Shown here in pieces: positions 27,301 through 39,300 of a stretch of DNA of 64,000 bases. The notes beneath the pieces were generated by a model. The model was not told the origin of the DNA, did not search any database, and saw only the letters and a list, made by a program, of their open reading frames with translations. Origin of the DNA: Apricaphanius iberus (taxonomy: Eukaryota; Chordata; Actinopteri; Cyprinodontiformes; Aphaniidae); contig JAPXFQ010001794.1 of assembly GCA_028564705.1 (NCBI GenBank), positions 1 through 64,000 of the forward strand, read 5' to 3'. Each line of letters opens with the position of its first letter. Position 1 is the first letter of the stretch. The position numbers were made by a program, and so were the translations under genes.

Positions 27301-30300
27301 CCTCATCATCTGGTTCCGTAAGTCCGATTTCTCCGGTTCGGTTCTACTCGGTCGGACTGAGGCCCTAAGTGGACTTTGTGCCGCTCCGACTGATGAACGG
27401 GGACAGATGGATCCTCCTGCTGTAGAACCGTTCTGTCGGCTCAACAGCAGGCGGCAGGAAAGCAGTGACAGCAGGTCAGAAACATGTGGGGGATAGAGCT
27501 GATGGAGCCCGGTTCTGATCCATAAAACGTGGACAGAACCACCTGGATGTTGGAGAGAAATGAAAGCTGTGAAGCTGCATCTTTCTGCTACTTAGAACTC
27601 AAACCACCATTTACTGGTTTAACTGGTTTAATCAGGCCGGGTGGAAAACGTGACCGACTGAAGTGGTTCTGGTCCGGTTGGGTTCCTCATCAAATTTAGA
27701 TTTTAAAGCCGTCTGGATTTTATGTCTGAAGCCATTATGAGTCAGCACTTTTAACATGTGACTCAGCGGTTCAACTAGAGGACATCAGACGTCCAAAAAC
27801 GTCCTCGTCCCCAGGAAGACTGGGCCGTTATCGGCCTGGTTCTAATTTAGGGAAACGTAATTGGTACGAGTGCAGAAGGAAGGAAGGAAGGAAGGAAGGA
27901 AGGAAGGAAGGAACCAAGGAAGGATAATAGGAAGGAAGGAAGGATCAAAGGAAGCAATAAATGAAGGAAACTTTTGGACTCGTTGAATAATCTGATTTTT
28001 ATGGAGGATCAACGTTCTCTAGTTGTTCTGATCTCATTAATGTTAACAGAACCAGAAAGTTAAAGGTCCGGTTCCTCTTTAGCTCTGTTCTGCTGGAGGT
28101 TCTGCTGCATCAGATTTCCCACTTTCTGCTTCATAATTATCATCTGAGAGAAGCTTTAATGACTCATCAGTTTGAGCTTTAAATAAACGGACCGATGCAG
28201 CAGCAGGACAGACAGACAGGTGAGACAGACAGGAGGTACCAGGTTCCTACCAACCTCTCACAGGTGCTGCTCTAACCTGTGGAGGCATCACAGTGGTAGT
28301 GTGTTAGAATCTGAACCGGACCGTTGGGCTCAGTTAGACGTGTGAGACGAGAACCGGGTCACGGCTGGTACCCACCCGTCGTCTTGGAGGCGGAGCCGCA
28401 GACCCCGTTGGTCTCACCGCAGGCGGGGCCGGGCTGCGGTGGCGGCGGGATGTTGGGCCGGTTCCGGGGTTTGGGGACCGGACGCGGGCGGGGGAGGGAA
28501 CCGGACTGGTAGGGCGACTGGGACGGAGGGGGGACGGCGTCCTGGCCGGAGGGCGGCGGAGGGGTGTCCGGAGGGGTCGGGGTGCCAGGAGGCGAGGGCT
28601 CGGCGCCGTGCTGGGGAACCGGAGCGGGTGGCACCGGGGAGCTGGGATGGGTGGGAGGTTCTGGAGGTGGATGGTTGGGAGCGTGGAGGGGGGCCTGGTT
28701 GCTGGAGTGGCGCCTGGGCGTGGCACACGGCTGGGGGATGGGGGAGGTGGGAGAGTGGCCGGACAAGGTTCTGGAGGCGGGGCTGAGAGACGGTCCAGAC
28801 GAGGAAGCGGTGTTGGGTGGGTTCTGAGGCTGGCTGGGTGGAGGGTTGGATGGTTTGGGAGGAGCAGGAGCCGGTTTCTTGGTACCTGGAGGACATAAGG
28901 ACACAGTTAGGACACCTAAGGACACCTGGAAATGTCCTGCTGCGGCTTCAAAGGGAAATTCCAACACTGGGGAAAACGCAACGGACCCAGTTTTACTTAA
29001 GAGTTAAATAAGTGATAAAAAACGTTTTTGTAACCAGCGAGGAATTCGCCTCATCTGGAAGCAGTCTGTTTGCTTTAGCTTAGCATAAACCAATGTAAGT
29101 GAATGAGAACAACTAGCGTGTTAGCTTAGCATAAACCAATGTAAGTGAATGAGAACAACTAGCATTCTTTAGATTAGCATAAACCACTGTTAGTGAATGA
29201 GAACAACTAGCATTCTTTAGCTTAGCATAAACCAATGTAAGCCAATGGGAACTACTAGCATTCTTTAGCTTAGCATAAACCAATGTAAGTGAATGAGAAC
29301 TAGCATTCTTTAGCTTAGCATAAACCAATGTAAGTGAATGAGAACAACTAGCATTCTTTAGCTTAGCATAAAAAATGTAAGTGAATGAGAACAACTAGTA
29401 TTCTTTAGCTTAGCATGAACCAATCAGAATCAGAATCAGAATCAGTTTATTGGCCAAGTATGTCACATACAAGGAATTTGACTCCGGCAAACTTTTTTCT
29501 CCAGTACAGAACTTGAATAAGTGAAATAAAAAAAGAAAAAAAAAGAAAAATAAGAACAAAAATAAGTAAAAATACAAATAAATATCAGATCGTAAATAAT
29601 AAAGGATAATATATACACCAAGCCGGGGTTATTTTACAGTGAGTATGTACAGAAGTGCAGAGTTATAGTTTATTGTTATGTGAGTGCACTCACACACTGT
29701 GACTAGACAGAGTTCGTCAGAGCGACAGCCTGGGGGAAAAAACTGTTTTTGTGTCGGGTGGTTTTGGCGTACAACGCTCTGTAACGCCGACCTGAGGGGA
29801 GGAGCCTAAACAGATTGTGGCCAGGGTGTGAGGGGTCAGAGGTGATTTTCCTGGCCCGCTTCCTGACCCTGGCCCGGAATAGGTCCTGAATGGAGGGAAG
29901 ATCGGTTCCTATGATCCTCTCTGCAGTCCTGACTGTTCTCTGCAGTCTGTCCTTGTCTTGCCTGGTGGCGGATCAGAACCAGACAGAGATGGATGAGGTC
30001 AGGACAGACTGGACTATTGCTGTGTAGAAGATGATCAGCAGCTCCTGAGGCAGGTTGAACTTCCTGAGCTGACGCAGAAAGTACAGCCTTTGCTGGGCCT
30101 TTTTCCTTATAGAGTCAATGTGGGAGGTCCACTTCAGGTCCCGTGTGATGGTGGATCCTAGGAACCTGAAAGACTCCACTGTGGGGACTGGCTTGTTGAG
30201 GATCATGAGAGGAGATGTTGATGGTGGTCTCTTCCTGAAGTCCACTGTCATCTCCACAGTTTTGAGCGGGTTTAGCTCCAGGTGGTTCTGACTGCACCAG

Positions 30301-33300
30301 AGAACCAGCTGTTCCACTTCCTTTACTCGTCGCCGTCGCGGATGAGTCCAATGACGGTGGTGTCATCTGCAAACTTCAGGAGTTTCACAGAAGGGTCCCT
30401 CGACGTGCAGTCAGTGGTGTAAAGGGAGAAGAGCAGTGGGGAGAGAACACATCCCTGGGGGGCGCCGATGCTGAGGGAACGGGAGCTGGATATGAACTTA
30501 CCCAGTTTCACCTGCTGCCTCCTGTCAGTCAGGAAACTGGTAATCCACTGACAGGTGGATGGAGGCACGGTGAGCTGGGACAGTTTTTGGTGGAGGAGCT
30601 CTGGGACAATGGTGTTAAACGCAGAGCTGAAGTCCACAAACAGGACCCGAGCGTAGGTACCTGCAGAGTCTAGGTGGTGCAGGATGTAGTGTAGAGCCAT
30701 GTTGACGGCATCATCCACTGACCTGTTTGATCTGTAGGCGAACTGCAGGGGGTCTAGCAGGGGATCTGTGATGTCCTTCAGGTGGGTCAGTACCAGACGC
30801 TCAAAGGATTTCATGACCACAGATGTTAGGGCAACTGGTCTGTAGTCATTTAATCCAGTGACTGGGGACTTCTTGGGAACCGGTATGATGGTGGAGCGTT
30901 TGAGGCAGGAGGGGACCTCACACAGCTCCAGGGAGTTATTGAAGATCTGGGTGAAGATGGGAGCCAGCTGGTCAGCACAGAATTTCAGAGAGGCTGGGGA
31001 CACTCCGTCTGGTCCCTGAGCCTTTTTAATTTTCTGTCTCTGAAATAGCTGGCGCACGTCCTGTTCGCAGATCGTCAAGGCAGGTACGTGGGTGGTTTGG
31101 GGTGAAGCTGGGTCTTTTGTGATGGAGATGGTGGGGGAGGTGGGAGGTGTGAAAGTCCTTTCAAACCTGGAAAAGAAGTCGTTGAGGTCCTCAGCCAGGC
31201 GGGGGCTCTCCACAGGGTGGGGGGATGGTCTCCTACAGTTAGTAATGGTCTGCAGGTAGCTCCAAACTGCAGAGGGGTCGTTAGCAGAAAAACGGTCCTT
31301 AAGCTTAGCACTGTAGTTCCTCTTTGCTGCTTTGATCCCTCTTGTCAGCTGGTTCCTGGCCTGTTTGTACAGGTCCCGATCCCCACTCCTGTAGGCCTCC
31401 TCCTTGTCCTGGCGTAGCCGTCTCAGTTCTGCAGTGAACCACGGTTTATTGTTTTTGAATGAGCAGAAGGTTTTGGTCTGCACACACATGTCCTCACAAA
31501 AGCTGATGTAGGATGTCACAGTGTCGGTCAGTTCATCCAGGGATGAAGCCGCTGCTTCAAAGACGCTCCAATCAGTGCAGTCAAAGCAGGCCTGTAGCTG
31601 CATCTTTGACTCATCAGTCCATCTCCTCACAGTTCTTACTACAGGCTTAGCAGATTTCAGCTTCTGCCTGTAAGATGGGATGAGGTGGACCAGGCAGTGG
31701 TCGGAAAGTCCCAAAGCAGCACGGGGGACAGAGCGATATGCATTTTTTATTGTGGTGTAGCAGTGATCTAAAGTGTACATGTCCCTGGTGGGACACGTCA
31801 CATGTTGTTTATATTTAGGCAGTTCAAGTTTGAGATTAGCTCTGTTAAAATCCCCGAGAACGATTAGCAGAGAGTCCGGGTGATTTTTCTCCCAATGTAA
31901 GTGAATGAGAACAACTAGTATTCTTTAGCTTAGCATAAACCAATGTAAGTGAATGAGAACAACTAGCATTCTTTAGCTTAGCATAAAAAATGTAAGTGAA
32001 TGAGAACAACTAGTATTCTTTAGCTTAGCATAAACCAATGTAAGCCAATGGGAACTACTAGCATTCTTTAGCTTAGCATAAACCAATGTAAGTGAATGAG
32101 AACTAGCATTCTTTAGCTTAGCATAAACCAATGTAAGTGAATGAGAACAACTAGCATTCTTTAGATTAGCATAAACCACTGTTAGTGAATGAGAACAACT
32201 AGCATTCTTTAGCTTAGCATAAACCAATGTAAGCCAATGGGAACTACTAGCATTCTTTAGCTTAGCATAAACCAATGTAAGTGAATGAGAACTAGCATTC
32301 TTTAGCTTAGCATAAACCAATGTAAGTGAATGAGAACAACTAGCATTCTTTAGCTTAGCATAAAAAATGTAAGTGAATGAGAACAACTAGCATTCTTTAG
32401 CTTAGCATAAAAAATGTAAGTGAATGAGAACAACTAGTATTCTTTAGCTTAGCATGAACCAAATGTAAGGGAATGGGGACTACAAGTCTTTTTTTCTCAC
32501 TTTGTTCTAACTCTGGGGAATATTTCAGACACATTTTTACTTTGGGGTGGAATGTCCCTTTAGGTCGAATCTCACCTCGACGCGTCATGTGAGGACTTGG
32601 CCCCATAGAACCGGTCCCACACGACCCACCTCCTCCAGGCACAGGGGTGGCAGAGTCCCGCAGCTTTGGGTTGCTGTACAGGAAACAGAAACAGATAGAC
32701 CTCATCAAAAGGTTCTGTAGGACCCAATAGGCTGCAGATTAACAAACACGGGCTTCTGGGACATTCTGGGCCCACACATCCAGGCCTGAGGCCGGCTTCA
32801 GGGTCCTGAAGAGAGGTTTAGTTGTTGGAGCTTTTAGCAGAAAGACAGAATCTGTTGTTGGACTTGTTCTGTGGGCTGAAATCAGACGGTCGGCATTGTT
32901 GCAGCTGGTGGGATTACAGGAAACGGATTCAGACATGAACCAAGATCAGGGAGGAAAACGTTTTATCTGGTTAACGCAAAATTCAATCTGTTTATTCGGC
33001 TGTTATGAAAAAAAGAAAGAACACAAATAAAGTCTCTGGAGGATCTCCAGAGATCCTCAGCTCAGGTGGGAGAACGATCATTGGTCTGAAGCAGAGTGGA
33101 GGCAGAAAACTAAGAGCTCATCGCCTAAAATAAAGAGTTTCCCCCATTGAAACCTTAAGGTCATGTAGATTTTGCAGCTTTTTATGGATGTTTGCTCATA
33201 ATTTCACAGTTCAACTTCATAGATCAAATTTTTCAATCTTGCCAATGTGCAGAAAGAGGTTTGCATGATTGTAAATACAGATTAGCATTAGAAAGAATAA

Positions 33301-36300
33301 GTTATTTTGAGATTAGCAGCATAAAACTGAAGTTGCAGTTGGTCTAGACTAGGGCCGGCCGATATGGGGGTTATGGTCAGCTATTGGTTAACAAAACTGC
33401 TGATACATCTCTTTAATTTAAATTTGTTAAGGGGGGGTCAAATGTTGCAATTGGGCTCTTTATCCAGCAGATGGCGCCAGATTTGTCCACCCATGTTTAG
33501 CTGGTCCAGTCCCTGGGGATGGAGCCCTCATCGACACATGTATCAGCTCAGTCTGACCGTTTAAGACGTCTCGTGAAGAGAAAGAATCAGAGGTGAGTCA
33601 AACATAGTCTGGAGCATATTTGTTATCAACGGTAAGTTGAACTGTGAAATAAGCAATGACAAAAATGTGTTTCTTTCTCTTCCATCCTTCATAAGTTTAT
33701 GCCCCGTTTCCAGTGGTACCAGTACGGTACGGATCGGGACGCTTTGCCGTGTTTCCATTACCTGCATCCGTTCCAAACCGACCTCCTTTTTTTCAGACTA
33801 CCTCTGCCTTGGTTCCAGGAATGCTGAAGCGACTAGAAACGCCCACGTATGGACTGATCCGGTAACATGATATCCCTCTCACTGCCACGCAGCAGCAGCA
33901 GCAACTGATTGGTCCGTTTGTTTGCCTCAGAGTTAGATATAGTTTAAAGTTTCTAAGAAGCAGAACGCTGCAGTTAACTGCAAGCAGCCTAAAATTATAA
34001 AGAAATCGGTGTGAAACGTGAATCATAAGTTTTAAACATTGTGGGGATCTTATTAGTGTATATATTATTGAATCTATTTATTTTCTTATGTTGTCTGAAT
34101 GGTTTAGTTATGGTGATTCCTGTTCTGTAGGTCCAGGTTCATGTCCTGCTACTGCGGTGCTCAAACTCTTTCACAGTACGTTCAAGTTCACAGACATTCT
34201 TCCTGTTTAAAAAAAATAAAAACTTTCTAGTTGTTTTTTTTATTTTTAAATTTGTTTTAGCTTATGTATTTCAATAAATGAAACCAAAAAAAATGTTGAA
34301 TGGCAGAGCAGAACTTTTAATTTGAGATTTTTCAATGCACTATTTCTTCTTCCCCTGGCTAACATTATTAAACAAGGACCAAACCCGTCTTATTTTACAG
34401 AATTAGAGGATGAATATTTACAGAAACACCAGGAGGTAAGGCTGGGTGATATGGCTTAAAAATTAAATCTCTGATTTTCTTTATACCAAATCTGATTCCA
34501 GGTGTTAATGAACTTTTTCCTACCTGATTTTTTCAAAGAAGAAATTGCAAGTCATAAAAAACATTTATAAAACCCGCTTTTATTGCAATCATCCTGTCCT
34601 GGAGCTGACTTGAATTTAAGGTCCAACTAAAAACAAGCTGCTTGTAAAACAAGATGGCTAGATTAACATCACTCTGAGCTATGGAAGTCTAAGTCCTACA
34701 TTGGTTAAAATAAATATATGTTATGCTTTTTGCTGCAGCTTTTGTTAAACTAACCACGTCCTCGCCCACTACAGTTCTTTTAGAAACGGTAATAGAAACA
34801 CAACCGACCCAATCCATTCCGTACTGGTTCTAGTGGAAATGGGACATTAATGTGTTGAAAAATTAGCATGTAAAAGGTTTTGATAACTTGCATATTTCCT
34901 TGCTTAAACTTACATCTGTACAAAAAAAAGCATAAATGTAAGTCCTTAAGTTTGTATCTCAACTTAAATAATGTATTAAAACGGGAGCGCCGCTCGGTGG
35001 CTGCATGCCCAACAGTGACCTGGATAACATCACCAGCCTGGACAGGTTGTACTGTATCTGTAAATTCCTTGTATGCGTCATACTTGGCCATTAAAGCTGA
35101 TTCTGAAAAGTTTCTTTGCCTTAAATAAAAACAAGCAAAAACAAAAAACGCTGCGTACCATCCATGCATAACGCGCTTCAGCGACTCCCTTTATGGTGCG
35201 TTCACAGCGCCCCAAACATCAGGGTAAAGTATGATTCCATCAGAGGAGCGGCGCAGTCTCTGCGGTGCTTTGTGTGCGTCATTTCCCGCGTTTCAAGCGA
35301 CAAAACGGCAAACACAAGCAACGCAGAAGTTCAGCTAGCTTAGCTTTTGAAACTCCTAAAGCTCTTGACGCAGTGTGCCAACCAATCACAGCATCTCACT
35401 GTAGCGACGTCACCTGAAATCAATGCTGTCTAGCCAATCACAATCTGCCAGTGTTGTGATGCAAGAGACGAACAAAGTCAGGGAGAGCGCTACATTAGTG
35501 TTAGTAACAAGGAGCGCAGACTCTACGCACTCAATGATCGGGATTTAACTGCAGCTACTCCAGGCAAACGCAGCAACGGTGATGGTCCTGAAATCAGTGC
35601 ATGATTAAGTGTTGCCAACTTGGTAACTTTGTCGCTACCACTTTCCAGACGTCACTGATGACTTTAGCTACTTTCTGTGAAACTTTGTCGCCGATATTCC
35701 CTGCAGATTAGAGACCCGGCTTGTTCTTCACGTTTCCAGAACCTGCGTGCACACCTCGTGCATTCAAGGAACGTTGTGTGCTCAGTGCCATTTTGGAAAA
35801 TCATTGCTAAATAAATCTTATTTGCATTATTTAGAATCCACACTGAGTTACTTATGGTGTGGAATAGACCAGGGAGAAATATGTGGAAAACACAATGGGG
35901 GGAGAATGCAGAGTTTGAGCTTAACTGTCCAAACCAAGAGCAGGCCAGTTTGAGTTTTTTAGCAATGCTCCAGGCTTACAGGGTAGTAGAGATTCAACAT
36001 GGACAAAGACTAGAGAATGTCTGGGAGTCAGGTGGCTTATTTCTTATTATGTGGGAATCAAAGTTCATATTAAATGTCAGAAATTTGTGAAAGCACTCGA
36101 TTTACTGCCACCCCCAGAAAGGTGTTCATTGTGCTTAAAGTTTGATGAAAGGCAGCTTTTTATGTTTTACTGGACTTACAGTAAAATGTGTGATATTTCC
36201 TGTGTCACCGGTCAGCTTTTAGTGGTTTTCGGATCGCTCTGCTGTCTGTGGATAATTCCCCGGAAAAAAAAATACGTGACAGCAACTGGCTCAGCGTCAG

Positions 36301-39300
36301 CAAACAACGAGGCAGAGGACCACGGAGAAGAGTAACTTCCCACCAGAGTTTTCCGACCTCTGACATCCATGTAGCTACTGTTTGCTTCATAAAATAAATA
36401 CATTAGGGCTGAACTTTTTTTGGAAAATAATCTAATTGCGATTTTGTTTCTTCAATATTGCGGTTGCAATTCAATGTGCAATTATTTTTGTGGGGCTTTT
36501 ATCATGCATTTTTTAATTAATGCAATCAAAAATATTGTGTATTATAAACAGATTTTTATACATAATTTATTCTATTCCATAAGATTATTTACTTATTTTA
36601 AGACAAAGGCAAATATTCGCAACTTTATCTACTTTTAATCATCACACTCGATGGTCATCGGCGTCGTTCTGCAATCAAGGTTTTCTTCCTTTTGATCCCA
36701 GCTAATAATTCCCTCCGGCTGCAATGTTTTCCTCCGTGTGGTTATCCAGGAAGTAGGATGCTTGAAGGAACAAGCTCTGATTTTTAATTCTCCATCGATC
36801 TAATGCACTTTCAGACTCTGGTATGGCTCCGTAGAGCGGTTTGATCTCAGGTCAGTTGTTGCAAAATACTCCGCTGTTTTCGGTGCGGCTTTAAGTTTCT
36901 GTCTGCATTTTTTATACAGCGCAGGTAAAATATGGCTAAAATGTGTGTGAGATTGAATCCTATCTTATTCATCATGGTTAACAAAGCAAACTTTTGGCTA
37001 TAAAACCCGTTATAGCACGAATTATTTCAGTGTGCCGTTTTTTTATGTTTGTAAGGAGCGATTCTTTCAAACAGCTCGGTCAGCGATCCCTGTCGCCTCG
37101 AAGTTTGTTTACTGGAAATTTAAACACTGGTGGCGGTCAGTTTAGCCGTGCAACTCTCATATATGGTGGTGTGATGTTTTTAGGTGTTGATAAAGGTTCG
37201 TACTGTAGCCTACCTCGTGAGGCAGCAACAATACCAAGACGGGTTCTGCATAATACCTGGCGTTGCGCAGCATCAACGTTTTCATAGCAGATATAATTTC
37301 TCACAACTGATGTTCTGTTTTCCTCTTTGGTACCAAATATTGTGTAGTGTTGGATTCTTTTAAGCTTTAAAACATTTTATAACTGGTTAAAGTGAAGCGT
37401 TTCCTTCTCTCCCTGTGTTGTTTGCAAGTCACGTGACTTTAACAGATATGTTTACATCAAGTCAAATCGCAGCCTTTGCGATTAGGAAATCGCATTTTAC
37501 CAAATCGCGATTTAATTGCATATACAATTAATCGTTCAGCCCTAAAATACATTAGTACTGCGTTTGAAAATTATAGTTCTTTTTTAATAGTGCAGTTTCT
37601 ATGACCAATGTTTTAACTAGAGGCTAGTTTGTTTTCACCTTCATGATAAAGTAGTACGACTGCTGCCCTGGGCTCCTATCCGTTTTACTGTAAATATGGT
37701 TTCTGACTGACGGACTTTGACTGGTGGAAGCATTACTTACTATAAAGGTTTATGTTTATAAAGTTTATAGTTTCCAGGGGTGCTCTTCAGGTCCAAGAGG
37801 TATGATGACAAACTGAACTGAAGGATGTGCAGGATGTCTTTAAATTTACGTTCTTTCCTTACATTGCAGTAATTAACGCAGAGAGAGCCAAGAAGCTGGA
37901 GGTGGCCTTCACAACTTGGTGTTGGTTCGTCCCAGGATCCCAACCAAACAAGCTCCAGAAGCTCAACACGACCAGAAGCATCACAGCATGCACATCTGTC
38001 TCTAAGCATGCAGGCGCATTCCTCGGCGGGAGCAGGACATGCAGAGCAGCAGCTCTTACCTGAGCTCCTCAGCGTTCTGGGCTAGAAGCTGCTGAGCCGC
38101 TGCCAGATCGGCCAGACCCTGAACCGAGCTATGCTGGGCGGTGTCTGGCCCTGAACCCCCCGCCCAAGGCAGCGGCTGGGCTTCAACCGAGGACTGTCCC
38201 GCCGTCGGAGCCTCCACAGGCGGTAGAGGAGGCTGGAAGGCAGGAGAGGTGTGCTGTTTTCTACCTAGCGTGTTACTGCCTCTACGGAGGGTGTGGTCCG
38301 AGTGCTTGTTAGAGGCGCTGAGGGGCGACAGCAGGGAGAGCGTGAGGACAAACTCCACAGAGTTACGTCACAAACTACAGCAGAAACACTAAAACGAGTC
38401 ACAGACGTCAAAAACGGGATCGTATTAAAACGATTGATGAAGGAATGTCTCTAAATCAGGATGGAGGATGAATGTGGTGGGAACTATGAGGTTTCCTCCA
38501 GGGTGGAGATCAGAGAGGATTACTTGTCTTTCCGTGCCGCTTCGTTGTCTGGCGCCACCAGGCTGCCGGGCCGTTTCCTCTCTATGGTACTGCAGTCGTA
38601 GTCCTGGTGGTTGTTGAGGTTGGATGCAGGCGTCGGCATCACGAACATGCCCGAAACATTAAACTCCACGTCTGGAAGGAAAGGTTAGGTGGTTATTAAT
38701 AAAACGATGCCCAAACAACGTCTGACCATTATGCAGTGAGCAGGAGGTTCTAGAAGCCCCTCAACTCGGTACCAGAGCGATGCTGCTAACTGACCTTCAT
38801 CTGTCCATCAGGAGATCGGCTCGTTAAGGCCTAAGTTCAAAGAATAATCTCCACTAGAAAGACTAGAAATATGATTTGGGTCTAGTCTGATTCACCTTCA
38901 ACCTAGAAGATCGGCCAGTCTTACTGCTTCAGAGCTAGAACCCTTTTCAGTCCGTTATTAAATTATGCTAATGATATGCAAACGCCTCATCTCTGATTGG
39001 CTAACTGCAATGTAATTGTTATGCTTAATTTGAAGAGATAACTAATCTAACTTACTTCACTGGTGGCATTCCAAGACATTTCCAACAGTTTCTTCCTCAG
39101 CTTCTGTTGATGTGCTACGTCCACAAATAAACCAAGGCCGATCGTGTTCCACCATACTGCAAAGTTACTACCGATTAGCTTCTACTAGCCTGGTTGCTAA
39201 AGGTTAGCTTTTACCAGCTGATTTATTAACCGCATCAACCATCCAAGCTGCCAACGCTCGCCAATGGTTAGCTTCTACTAGCAGAGTTGCAAATAGTTGG

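Noticed and set aside
28334..28967. Several overlapping long frames on both strands in a GC-rich block
   Set aside because: Only the frame continuous with exon 18 and exon 20 matches ARHGAP17. The others are shadows of biased codon composition.
31973..32386. Minus-strand frame encoding repeated YAKLKNAS modules, like a repeat protein
   Set aside because: Produced by translating the 47-bp minisatellite with its indels. A nearly identical frame arises at 29113-29394 from the same array. Intronic, no conserved domain.
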